This document shows positions 44,920 through 56,609 of a stretch of 64,000 bases of DNA, piece by piece. Every line of letters begins with the position of its first letter. Positions within the stretch are counted from its first letter, which is position 1. The stretch spans positions 1 to 64,000 of the forward strand of contig WEDG01002052.1 in the NCBI GenBank assembly GCA_017591395.1, written 5' to 3'. The notes under the pieces are model-generated. The model saw nothing but the letters and a program-made list of their open reading frames with translations, searched no databases and had not been told where the DNA came from. The stretch is from Schistocephalus solidus (taxonomy: Eukaryota > Platyhelminthes > Cestoda > Diphyllobothriidea > Diphyllobothriidae). A program made the position numbers and the translations under genes.

Positions 44920-45300
44920 GGTTGTCATATTACTTATCGTACAGCATAATCCGCAGATATTTTTGGTAACGCCATGATCCCAGCTTCCGCACGATTTTCC
45001 TTCTGTCCGCCAACATAATCATTCGAAATTTTGCCCGTTGGTTGCGACGCAAATGAGTTCAAAGAGTTTCATGATAACAAACGTGCGCAGATGGCATTTC
45101 ACGATGAGTCTGGTATCAAATTGCGTTTTATGCAACATTTTATCCGAAACGGTAGCTTTCGATGTAAACAAGTTTCTTTTTTGTAGATTTTTATGATCGC
45201 GGAATGTCTTTTCATAAAGCTCAATATCGTGCATGTATCTATGATATTACTCGAGTTAACAACATGTTTCACATCCATTATGAGCATACTTTAACATATT
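44920..45300 (+). repeat. AT-rich dispersed repeat R5, copy 2
   Basis: 'ttatcgtacagcataatcc' is shared exactly with 54680-54697 up to 'cataatc'. 'cggtagctttcgatgtaaac' and 'tttttatgatcgcgg' align with 54900-54955. Confidence 0.45.
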
Positions 45301-45304
45301 CCTA

Positions 45305-48300
45305 ACATCCTTGAGAAAGTTATGCCTTTTCGTACGCGGAATGAGTACGTCATAGAGTTTGACGCCTAAGCACCAGGCTGTGAGTCATGGAAAGTTTTCG
45401 GAATTGGTATGCACTCAACCGAAAGCTACACTTTCCTCAAGTATAATAATGCAAGATTTAATTTTCTACTAAATGAGCATCAGGGGGAATGGTTTTTAGC
45501 ATTTATTTTTCATAACATTGGAAAATGTTTTAGAGTACGGAAAATTAAAGAAAATGACTGATAAAGAAGCCCTTCTTAACGTCTTTTAGTGAGAGCAGAT
45601 CATGCAGGCTGCCGACAAAATCTCGCTTTAAAGCCGGCATTCTTAAAGTATTCAAAGAAAATACTGGACAATACCTATTATTTATTAATTAAATTAAGCA
45701 AATATTTCTAATCGAATACTCATCGAATAATTTTTCAGGGTTAAATCACATTTAGCGATTTCATTGGTGCATTTTAATCCCAAATGTTTGCACTAATACA
45801 AATCCTGCTTAAGTGACGCTAAATCTACTGAAATCCTAAATCCTTAATCCTAAATCTACTAAATCCTGATAAAATTCTCCGAATTCGATAAATGAGACTG
45901 TCTGATTTGCTAGATTCAGTATGTCCTAGCGCACCAGAAACCTTTTCAAATTTTCGTCTTTTTTAAGTGTTTTATACCACATAGTTGAAAAAAACACCCC
46001 AATCCGAGGACAAACGTTTCATATTCGACCAACTTGAGAATGATGGGGGTTTCCAAAGAGAATGAGTTCTAAGTAGTTAAATATTTAATTAAAGTTAACA
46101 TTTTAAATTCATTTATTCCCTTCAAATACTTGTCCGAACCGATTTCCTATCATTCAACATATTTTTTTTCTTTTTTTGAAGTTATATTGTTAAATGCTTC
46201 CAGAGAGGTTTTTAACCCTTTCTACGTTCGGCGTACACTACGGCACTTGCAAGTTGTAATGTTGGCTCACTGTAGAGTGCCACCTGGAACCCTACTCTTT
46301 TTTAAAATATGAAATTATGAGTTTTCGCACTGAGTTTCTATGCCCTGGTACATTCATTTTTTTACAAAACATGTTTAAAAATATCCTTTCTTATACTTAG
46401 TTGGTAGAACATCACAGCAGCTTTGAATTCAATACTTAAAGATTGGGTATCCTTTGGTTTCAAAGTTTATACCTATGAATGTTTTTAAGATCGTGAAATA
46501 TCCGTTAATCAGAAATCTAACCTATCCACTTTTAAAGGTTTATTATAAAGTATGCTACGTAGTAAACATCAACTGCATCATTATATAAGCATCATCTGTT
46601 ATCTTCGTCAAAGTTTCGAGCGCTATGCTATTTTATTTAGACGAAATTAATACAGTATACAGATTCAAAACTCTGAATGGAAGTGTTGTAGCAGATAAGG
46701 CTCAAAATTGGTTGGCAAATGAACACTTTTTATGAAACCAAAAGTAAAAGACATCTTATAGTATGAAATTTAAGAAAAACATAAACTTCCACCACATGAG
46801 AACATGACAAATAGTTTCATGCCTGGGTTCTATAAAATTTATTTTTATTTATAAAAAAACCTGTGATAAAAATTCATAATACATAATGTGTCATTTTATT
46901 CCAAATGCGGTTTTTCAGGTGGTTAGAAAGAAGTTTGCTTAAAAGCTTTCCGAAATGCAAATGAATTTCAAAATTTTATTTGACACTTCATGTGGTAGCA
47001 AACGTATTGTACGTTTGGTAATTTTCCGGAAGGTTCTATTTCCTATAAACAGATTTAAAATCGGATAATAAATGTACCCTATCAGGATGGATTTTACGGA
47101 AGGTCTGACAGCTTAAAGAGACCGATGTTTAAGTCGTTAATAATACCTAGCCAAGTAAATATCATCTTCCTTTAGTGTAGCTAGCTCAACGTTAGACATA
47201 TCAGCCCAAATTCAAACACTTTGGCAATTAACTCTGTTTTTTTAGTTAGCTTTTCTTCTCTGCATGGTGGCTTTGTGCCAAATCTCAGATCAATTAGGCA
47301 AACGTTTAAGCCGAGGGTAAGGTCTAACGTCTAACTCAAACAATACTCGACGGTGATTTATTATCCTCACAATTAAGTTGAAAATAAGGAACTATGCATA
47401 ACTTCAGCTATCTTTTAGGTCTAACAGGTAGATGCAACTTTTTGAGTTAGTTTTAAATGCTGTTTGGAGTAGGAAAATATTGATTTATGTACGTTTGACA
47501 CGGAAAATAATTGAACATGACCTGATATAGCAGTTTGAGAAATTCTCTCGTTGACATACTATCATGCGCTTGGACGATTTAATTGCTTTATAATGAAATT
47601 GATCAATGCTCGTCTAATGCTTTCACCTTTACGATAACACATCGAAAGCTATTAACATGTAATATTTTATGATTCGAACTAAACACATGAAGGACAATGA
47701 GGTAGTTACTCGGATTTCATAGCTGAAAATGTCATTGCCTATATGTCCCACCGCTTGGTCTTAGTGACAATGTTGTGCTTACGAGCATCACAAACATTTA
47801 TTACTTTGAACTTCTCCAGAAAAATTATGTAACGTCTGTCGAGGTGACTTCGATCAGAAGTAGGCTAAGCTATGTAAACATGGCTGAGCAACCATTCAAT
47901 GAAAGTGTGCAAGTGAGGCTAAGTGGTTGTTCAAACATGTTTTTTGTGTCAACGTAATAATTATGACTTCGATCAGAAATAGGCTAAGTTATTGACTTAA
48001 AATCAAACATATATACCTGTTTCACTAATAAACGGACAATTAATGGTCATACATAAAATACATGATCTTAAAATTTCCGTTACACTTCGAATGACTGAAG
48101 AATGAAAATCTTAGAAATTTCAAGATAAAATGAATTCTAGCAAAGTTCAAAGGAGGTTCAGTAAAGTATTTAACAGTCAGAATATGGATCGGAATACAGT
48201 CAGTCGAAGAAATCTGAACCAATTTCCTTCGAGCGGGATACTATAACGCGGAGACCGTTAATAGGCCCTACGCATTGCAGACGAATTTGATGAAACCTTG

Positions 48301-48560
48301 CATTGGTTCTCCTAAATAGCAACTTAACGTATTTAGAATCGTTCCACATTCCACAATTAATGCTAGATGGGCGAAAGTATTCTAATTCTGTCAGGGTGAA
48401 GAAAAAACGAATACCACTTCTGCAAATATCATGCGCTTACCATCAGTGTAAATTTTTGAAGCGGATTACTCATGTAGGTGTGATCCTAACACGCTGGTGC
48501 AGAGAGGAATATGGCTAGTCGGATAATTTACTGCAGAGTTTTGACGACTGGACACGAGAA
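45305..48560. other. AT-rich, no gene seen
   Basis: 'gtttttaagatcgtgaaata' at 46481-46500 belongs to repeat R5, so part of this stretch is probably R5-derived. Short frames are not supportable. Confidence 0.4.
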
Positions 48561-48567
48561 GAACCTT

Positions 48568-48733
48568 TTAATTTCGGTGGTTTGAGTGACATCGAGGGTC
48601 CATTTTGCAAAACGCAGGATGACTATTGCTGACTGGAGGCAGTAGCTCTGTAGTAAGTAAACTTTTGTGCATTTGCCTGTAGCTGGAAGAATAACTGCTT
48701 TCCCTGGATGGCGGGATCTCTGATCCCACATCT
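48568..48733 (-). CDS. Candidate exon, Ser/Pro-rich, unidentified
   Basis: After 'caatcagttaatag' on the minus strand a frame reads SEIPPSRESSYSSSYRQMHK and then LLPPVSNSHPAFC before stopping. The composition is protein-like, but it overlaps a second open frame (48731-48528) and there is no partner exon. Confidence 0.2.
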
Positions 48734-48759
48734 ATTAACTGATTGACTAACTGCAACTT

Positions 48760-49350
48760 GGAACCTTAAAACATGCAAAATAGGATAACTTGGGAGAAAA
48801 TTTAGGGTGTAATGAATCTAGAGTAACTTGTGACGCTGAGCGATTTCTCTAAACAGACTAACATTTTGAGAGGTCGATTCCGGCAGTTACTCTCAGAACA
48901 AAATAACAACAGAAAATTTTCTGCAGTCAAGTCACCAACCGTTAATGAGATTGAATACTTCATTTGGTTAAAAGTCTTAACTTGAAGTCATGCATGATTA
49001 TCGAAAGCATTTCCAGTTACGCATCAGGAAATATAAAAGAGTGATTTGCAACGGTAGTTTTTAAAGTTCCTCAGAAATAAATCTCTAAATCGGAGAAAAT
49101 CAGTAATATTCTGCATTTTATACACGACACAAAAAAATGCGGCATTAACAGTTGGGCCAAAATCCATCAGCCACGGCTGATTAACCGCCTCATCTTCATT
49201 AAACTGGCAACAGGCAGATACTTGTACATAAAATTTTGACCGTTATGTCTGATGAAGTCCTCCGCGCGCTTCAAGCAGACTGGAAGCAATCACGGGTATT
49301 TGCCCTTTAATTATATTATAATGAGATCAGTCTTGCGCTGCATTTATCGC
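48760..49350. other. No recognisable feature
   Basis: Nothing supportable. Confidence 0.5.
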
Positions 49351-49351
49351 A

Positions 49352-49520
49352 CTCCCTCCGCCTCACCCACATGGACCCGGTTAGATAACGAAGTCAATAA
49401 AACCGGGGGCCGGAGAGGGCGCAGGTGGTTAGCGCGGCTGAGGCCGCCCCTTAGCCTGCCGCCAAACATGACTCTGATCCGACTCCACCAAGCCCCATTG
49501 TGCAAAGGGTTGGATTCTTA
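49352..49520 (-). repeat. Dispersed repeat R2 fragment
   Basis: In reverse orientation it shows 'gcgcaggtggttagcgcggc' and 'cctcacccacatggacccgg', corresponding to the 'gcgccagccacctgcg' and 'ccggactcagttggggga' part of 12550-12650. Confidence 0.5.
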
Positions 49521-49524
49521 AGTG

Positions 49525-51149
49525 AGTCCCCAGCCTTTCCTCTGTGTTTTCTAATATAAACGCAGTTCTTTAATGCCGCCCTTTTTAACCTCCTCCTTGA
49601 AAGCTTTTCAGGTTCAGTCCGAACGTTCCAAGCAAATTGCCAAGGGCAGTAAGGAACATTCAAAAAAACACAGAAAACATGTTAGTCGAAACCGTCGTAG
49701 GTGTGTCATGTGGCAACAAAATATCCGCGAAACATGTCTATCTTGACTTTAAGCTGGTATCGGCACTGTCATTACATTAAAATTGACATCTTGGGAATAT
49801 AACAACGTTATTCTACATTAAGTGGCGAATTGCTTCTCAAATAATAATTTCAACTTTTGGATCGATTCATGCATCAACTTACGAGGAAATTAAAAGGGTG
49901 AACACACCCTTTATCTTTGCAAGACCTCTCACTTCCCAAATCAACTTGCATCTCATGTGGAGAATCAAATGCCGAAATAACCTTCAGTACAGTAGAATCA
50001 TATGGGTCTAAGGACACACTTCAAGATCTTGCGAATAAAATGCCGAGTATGTTTCAGCTAGCGTTTCTGCTCAATAAAAGTTACCGAATACTTTAATCCT
50101 TAAGCACAGAAATCTTGGTAATTTTTGATCAATAGATGTATATGGCAAAACGGATGTCATATATCATGGGTACCTCTGGACTACAAACACGACCTACACA
50201 AATTGAACGTAGCTTTATTGCTAGGCAACGTTTCCACTGACTGGCTGTGATAAACTTTTTAAGATGGCCGCAGTAAGCCCGATAATGAGATACGTCCGCG
50301 ACATAGGCATTGCTTGACAATACCAAATCAACTTGATGTATTCGAGAAATGAGGAAGCACACTGAAGATGGAAAGTAACTGTGTAGGTGCATTGATGGTA
50401 ATGTAGCTTGTTAAAATCATGTTACACTGTTTGCCAGGATATAAACCCCCAATTAGTTCTGTTCATCAGGTAATATTGAAGAGTATGCAGAGGTGACGTG
50501 GAAAAGGTGTGAGAACGAAAACAAATTGCTGTTTGGCAGTATTTTAATAAGTTGGAAAGTCGGTGGAAGCACGCATGTGCATTTTAACATACCGGATGGG
50601 GAGAAGTGGTAAAACCTGTTCTCTTTTTTAATTCTTTGCAGTATAAATTCCCACAATGGAAACACACAAACTGTACGCAAACAATTACACTTCCCTGCAG
50701 GCACGTAAGCACGCATTTAAAACTGTGCTCTCTGCCGTTTTACCTGGGATAAAAACACTTTGTGTGCTAAAAGAATGTGTTCCGTTTCGTGGAGGCAAGA
50801 CAAGACCCACACTCGCATACGTACATGCTCAAAGTTTTCGCATCGAACCAGTTTCTGCATAAAGGTGTCTGATTATGACGTTAAGTGGGAAATCCTGACC
50901 ATTTTTTACTTAAATACAAAATTGAGAGACAAACTCAGATATTAAAGCTCGACTAATGCCATCCTTATCTTAGCTCAAAACGCCAGAAGCTTCTTGTTCG
51001 TGACAGACATGCACTTGAAATTTCCACGTTGGTGTCGCATGCGGGAAATCATCGGGGAAAAACTTGGTTCACCGTGCATAAATAGATTTTCGACAATAAA
51101 ACAGATCAGCAGACAAAGTAAAACAAACAATGGGCGTCTGTTTGAGAGC
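49525..51149. other. No gene seen; 3' flank of the gene ending at 51150
   Basis: No clear minus-strand poly(A) hexamer occurs close to the stop at 51150; the nearest I noticed is about 940 nt downstream (TTTATT on the plus strand near 50213). Confidence 0.4.
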
Positions 51150-52659
51150 TTAGAGAGAAATACTCAGGATAATGGAAACAATTGCTAGAAGAGCGGACAT
51201 TTTCTTGTGCAAAGCGTTGGCAAAGACCGTGGGTTGTAGGACGATATCCTGCCGTCTGTCATTTTTGTCATGAAAGCGAAGTAAAACTTCATGTTCAGGC
51301 ATTGTTCCAACCACTAGGACCGTCGTTCGCACTTGAAAGAATATGAGGAGAAAAACTTCTCTGAGGCATAAATAGAAACAGGTCAGGACGGTTGTAAATT
51401 ATATCGAAAAGATTTAATATAAAGAGCAGATATGTCCAATCAGCAAATACCTATTTCGGTGTTGAAGCAGTTTGCAGGGAAGGTGTCCTAAAATATGAAA
51501 CAAATTAGGTGGGATGAACAATCGGGGAAGTTGTAGAGCGTGATTTGGTAGAAATGCCGTTTCCTTACTTACCCCCACCGCAAACGGAACAGTATACTGC
51601 AGGTTTGTGTTACTTTCCTGTCCAATTGTGATCTGCAGGTCTCCAACATGTACTTTTGTGGCAGCACTGGAAACGGCGGGGTCAGCAATTTGCTCTAAAA
51701 AGGTATGGGGTTGGGTGTAGCAAGTGTACTGTCAGCGCTACTGCGCTATGGTTATATATGCATATATGAAATGAAAAATCTCAAATCCTACGCCTTCCTG
51801 TACTAAGTCTGTCTTCCATTAATGCCACAGGTGAGCAGATTTATAAAGACTATTTTTCGCCTGAGTGCTCATGCTTTTGAATGATGAGCTAATGGTTACG
51901 CAACTGTTGACAGTTAAGTTAAATTTACGATAAATTCATGAAGGTTTTAGGCCTCGCGGTATAGCAAACGTATGTTTACCTCCGTTGACGCGAATATATC
52001 CAAACACGGTGTCATTTTTTTCATCTGAGAGACGAATGAAGCCAGTACTGAAGACCTTTCGCAAATCACAACCGGTGCCAACCACTCCAACGGAGGTTGA
52101 ACCTTAAAGGAAGCAGATAATTTTATTGATCATATCGCATGAGATCTTTTAATGAGGTGAACATGACATGGCTTGGTATAACGGCAGAAAACGCCCTTGT
52201 TTTCCAATTTGTTGCATGCACATTGTGCTAGTTAATGGGGCTTAACGCCTTGTTACCATCTATGTTGATTTAAAAAACAGACGATTATGCCAAATCAACC
52301 AGGTCCATAGTTCATACACTGTTTACTAGCAACAAACCTTTTACTATTGCACACATCCCAGAATTCTCCGAGGTTCCGTTAGACGACAGCTAAAATTTTA
52401 AAAAAACGTCAAGTGGTCTTTTTGAAGGATTGGTTGAACTCAATGATGAACAAGAAATTACACGACTTGTGTGTTGAATTTCGACTTCATTGTTTATAAT
52501 TCTTCCAATTTCCAGCGGGATAGTCATCAGGGTGATTGGTGGGTAGGTTGGAAGTTCCATTGCTGCTTCGTATTTAACGTACGTAGGTAAATTTGAAAAA
52601 GCGACCGTCCACATGGAAGACAGAAGTAGGTTGGTCAAAAGAATTCCCCCGAAGAGCAT
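51150..52659 (-). CDS. Intact secreted, probably GPI-anchored surface protein, five exons, 219 aa
   Basis: Exons on the minus strand: 52659-52464, 52102-51980, 51694-51573, 51487-51451 and 51331-51150, 660 nt with stop. Introns are short (361, 285, 85 and 119 nt) with GT/AG borders and phases 1,1,0,1. Residues 1-22 form a signal peptide (MLFGGILLTNLLLSSMWTVA). Then come PLEIGRIINNEVEIQHTS, Cys in TGCDLRK, an NDT glycosylation site, KVHVGDLQI, a second Cys in ANCFNTE, and VVGTMPEHEVLLRF. The chain ends in LHKKMSALLAIVSIILSISL, a hydrophobic tail after a basic pair, as for GPI attachment. The mature protein would be a small extracellular, likely beta-rich domain with one possible disulfide. I do not recognise a named domain; relation to cestode gp50-type antigens is a guess. 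The exon 1 donor could be 52464 or 52462; only 52464 keeps the frame shared with the paralogues. Confidence 0.85.
52195..52370 (+). pseudogene. Possible antisense exon-1 relic of the same family, in intron 1
   Basis: On the plus strand 'ccttgttaccatctatgttga' and the end 'cacacatcccag' align in order with the exon 1-like part of the pseudogene at 42205-42302 ('tcttgtcatctatgttga', 'gaccatcccag'). The similarity is weak and interrupted, and lies antisense within intron 1 (52463-52103) of the intact gene. Confidence 0.3.
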
Positions 52660-52737
52660 TGTTCCTTCTTTAACTAGTCTGAAAGAGGGAAAATATCTGC
52701 AACGGCGTTAACTCGCTGATGAGAATCCTGTGTCCAT

Positions 52738-53310
52738 AAACGCATACAAGGCACAAAGAAAAAAATGTAAACGGTATATCCTCAGGACACGACAAGACTT
52801 CGAAAAAGACCTGTTGAGCCGTGAAGTGGAAAATCCGAAGTTATTCTACATCTACGTTAAAAGTAACACGCGTAACAGGGACCCCGTTCTCTAACTAAAC
52901 ACCAGCGAAAACCTAGAGATTAGTTAGGATGGAGTAAAAGCGGAGCACCTTTCAGAATTCTTTAAATCCATCTATACAAGTGAAAGCGTATTTACTTCTT
53001 CCGACTACGACGTAGATGAGGGTTTAACAATGGAGACTGTATTTTTTGACGAAACAAATGTTTATAAAGAGTTTTCGCTCGATATGAGTCTAAATCACCG
53101 GGTCCAGATGATATACCGCCAAAGTTACTAAAGGAATTCGCTGCGGAACTGGCCAAACCGTTTTCAATGCTTTCTCGAACCTCGTTCGAAACCGGCACGT
53201 TACCTGCTGATTAGAACTCTGCACGAATCACACCATTATATAAAGGTGGCAGCAAGGGCTCCGCAAATAATTACAGACCAATTATTTTTCCCTCAATCTG
53301 TAATAGCATG
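52738..53310 (+). pseudogene. CR1-like non-LTR retrotransposon reverse transcriptase fragment
   Basis: Plus-strand frames joined by several shifts and stops give: FEKDLLSREVENPKLFYIYV and KSNTRNRDPV (linker before the reverse transcriptase), then AEHLSEFFKSIYTSE, then SPGPDDIPPKLLKEFAAELA, KPFSMLSRTSFETGTLPAD, a stop in place of the expected Trp, then ITPLYKGGS and ANNYRPI. These are the N-terminal fingers motifs of CR1/Jockey-type elements. The catalytic part is absent. The fragment starts about 80 nt upstream of, and head-to-head with, the start codon at 52659. Confidence 0.85.
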
Positions 53311-53314
53311 TCTG

Positions 53315-54665
53315 TATATTACTCTTCATATGTGAGTACACGTTTATGTTAATTCTTTTCGATTAGCCAACGGCTGCCTGATGTATCAGTGCCTTTTTGG
53401 CCATAATGTATCCAAGAGGGAGTTCAAAGGTGTTTTCCTATCTTTCCCTTCAAAAACTGAACTGAACTGAAAACATTCACGTCTCTGGAATTAGTTCTGG
53501 CGGTTTTGAGCCTTTCTGGAAGATGATTGTCAGTATTCCTTGACGTTCTTGTAAGAAAATGATCATTTTCAACCGCGACAGCCTCACCATCGTCTCCCCA
53601 GTTAGCAAATGCTAGAAGGATGATATATTTAAACGCAATTTTTCAAAAATAAGTGCTCCATGAGCTGGTCCTGTTTCTATAAGAAACTGAAATTTTTGAC
53701 AAACTTAGGGCGAAACACGCTTATTTATCCAACTGACTACTTATGAGGATGGGCGTTCTCACATCATTTTCTCATTAAACATGCAGTTCTATTGAAAGCC
53801 TCCTCAAATTGGTCAATGAAATAAAGCATATAGAGTTAAAAAAAACTCGTTCTTAGAAGCCAGCAGAAACTGGTCTGCCTTCAGTAACTAAAGGGGTTTA
53901 AATTTAAGATGGAACTCTTTCAAATGCAGTGTGAATGACGTTCACTAAGCGATCTTTCCCTTAGGATGGAAGGAAACATGTACGATTTGCCTTAGTACTG
54001 TGAGTCATGAGTCCACTCGTGAGGCGATACAGCAGCAATTGATGAACAACTGACTAATGATTCACTTCTAAAAAGACTCATATTTGTGTAAAAAAAAGTA
54101 AAATTAAGATCATGCTTACATAATGTGAGATTCCTGTCACTTTGCTAGCAGAGTATCGGAACATTTATTTATACAGAAGGAAGGCTCGTTCAGACGTGAA
54201 TTTCCTTGTGTCCCTATCCGACCCAACGACACAGTTTAGGAAGTTGAAGTTCAGGTTATATTAAGGTCCCTGAAAACAGCATTCCTGATGCGAATTAACA
54301 TGTTCCAACCATTCTGAAATGTACCTTCTTAGCACTCACTAAGGATATGTTTCACCGCAGTAAACCCAGCAGTCGCTTTACCATGGTCTCATGGGGGTTT
54401 GAATTCACCACGTTTACTCAGAGAGCACGTAGCAACAACTACGAGTAAATGAACCAAAAGGTTAATCCTTGGCTTCAGAAAACGTTTTTAGACTGGTAAA
54501 TTTACAAGTGTATGGAAATAAAAGGACGGTGAAACTGTGATTAATGCAGAGAGTTAAGATAAAGAGTTGATTTTCAAAGAATAATTTGCCTGAGCACCGA
54601 ATATCATTAAAAGTTTTACCGAAATTCTAAAATTGGTTTTCGCTTCAACAAGACAATTTGAGTTG
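53315..54665. other. No recognisable feature
   Basis: Nothing supportable. Confidence 0.5.
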
Positions 54666-54669
54666 GTTT

Positions 54670-55130
54670 TTCATATTAATTATCGTACAGCATAATCTTA
54701 AGATATTAAGTCACAACAGGCTGCCGATATACAAATTAACTTCTTTCCGGCTGCATGTAAAGACAACAGGCTCTACTCAGTGATTTTCTATGACCTTTAA
54801 AATTAAAAGATATTTCATAGATAACATGCACCAAAGTATTCTATCATGCACTCACTTGGTATTAAATCATATCTTTTTCCGTCACTTTCCTCAAAGAAAG
54901 GGTAGTTTCCGATTTAAAAAAAAACATTTTAATCGTGAGTTTTTAAGACGGTGAAATTTCCATCGTTAAGCCATCGTACGTGTGCATTTATTAATGCTAC
55001 GTGTAAAATATATGAGATGTTCCATGTCCACTGCGAACTTTTTCGAGCCCCTTATGACACCTTCCTAACAGCATATATAAATGTATGTTTTTTTCTTGCA
55101 TAGAAAATGTAGAAATTGTAGCTTTGAAAC
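54670..55130 (+). repeat. AT-rich dispersed repeat R5, copy 3
   Basis: 'ttatcgtacagcataatc' at 54680-54697 and 'gtttttaagacggtgaaatt' at 54938-54958 align with 17990-18289 and 44933-45205. Confidence 0.45.
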
Positions 55131-55507
55131 CCAGAATTCCAGTGTGACAGCTGGAAAATTTCAAAATAATGTGGGAATTTTAAAAAGATTTTGAAACCGG
55201 AAAATAACTTGGTGCTTGTTTTCTATAAAAGCCTTTTAATTTATAAGGTCATTAAAAGTTACTGAGAAAATTCATACGGTTTATTTAGGAATTTTGAGGG
55301 TGTATTCTTTGCAGGCGGCACGAAAGTTTCTTTCGAATGCCACTATTCTACCAAGATTGAAATAGCTGGAGCGGGCGGGTATCTGCGGTCACATTGTTAC
55401 CCTTGGAACGATTGACTGTTAGTATCAGGATAAAGTCGATTACGCTGAGTTCGATGTAACATTGAAATCCACTGAGGCAACAGAGGCTGATCACAACAAT
55501 CACTTGT

Positions 55508-55665
55508 CATTCACTGATGAATACTCACCGATCGCTAACGGAACTAACTCCTCCTGTTCTGCCTTGAGGTTCACTCTCGATTTCCATCAGCAGTCGCACA
55601 GTGGCTCATAGTATTAAAGACACATGCACAATACCAACAAAGAAAAGGGAATCTGAAATGTCCAA
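55508..55665 (-). mobile_element. tRNA-derived SINE 5' fragment plus start of next unit
   Basis: 'atactcaccgatcgctaacg', 'ctgttctgccttgaggttca', 'gcagtcgcacagtggctcat' and 'aacaaagaaaagggaatctg'. The tRNA head is absent. Confidence 0.65.
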
Positions 55666-55676
55666 TGCTCAGTGCT

Positions 55677-55968
55677 AGAGTATTAGTAGTAGAAGTAGAA
55701 GAAGTAGTATTAGTAGTAATAGTAGTATTAGTATTAATAGTCGTAGTAGTATAAATATCAGTAGCTAGTAGTATTAGTAGTCATGGTAGTGAAGTAGCAG
55801 TACTAGTAGTAGTAGTTGTTGTTGTTGTTGTTGTAGTAGTAGTAGTAGTAGAAGTAGTAGTAGTAGTAGAAGTAGTAGTATTAGTAGTAGTAGTAGTTTT
55901 TGTAGTAGAACTAGTAAAAGTAGTAGGAGTAGAGTAGTAGAAGTAGTAGTAGTAGTATTGGTTGGTAC

Positions 55969-56003
<35 letters not shown>

Positions 56004-56050
56004 TTATTAGTAGTAGTAGTAGGTGTTGTTGTTGTTGTTGTTGTAGTAGC

Positions 56051-56086
<36 letters not shown>

Positions 56087-56225
56087 GAGTAGTCATTAGT
56101 AGTAAATAGTCAGTATAAGTAGTAAGACAAACGCTAGAAAGTATTAGTAGTAGTAGTATTATGGACATGGTGAGCGGTATCTAGTAGCAGTACTAGTGGT
56201 AGTAGTGGTTGTTGTTGTTGTTGTT

Positions 56226-56261
<36 letters not shown>

Positions 56262-56433
56262 AAAGAGTAGTAGTAGATGGATGGTAGTATTAGTAGTAGT
56301 AGTAGTGAGTCATTAGTAGTGGTAGAGTATGTAAACAGTGGTAGTGAGTGGGAAGAAGTGGTAGTAGTAGTATTAGTAGTAATAGTAGTGATAGTAGTAA
56401 TAGTAGTAGTAGTAGTATAGTATATTAGTAGTG

Positions 56434-56464
<31 letters not shown>

Positions 56465-56607
56465 GACCTAGTAGAAGTAGTAGTAGTAGAGTAGTAGTGG
56501 TAGAGAGTAGTAGTAGCAGTGGTGTAGTAGTAGTACTATGGTAGTAGTAGCTAGTAGTAGTAGTAGTAGTAGAAGGTAGTACTAGTAGTAGTAGTAGTAG
56601 TAGTAGT
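55677..56607. repeat. Long (AGT)n trinucleotide array with GTT interruptions
   Basis: About 930 nt of AGT/GTA repeats with many point variants. A (GTT)n run followed by AGT repeats recurs at about 55814, 56021 and 56207. Stops (TAG) in one frame and Ser/Val runs in the others make coding use unlikely. Confidence 0.95.
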
Positions 56608-56609
56608 GA

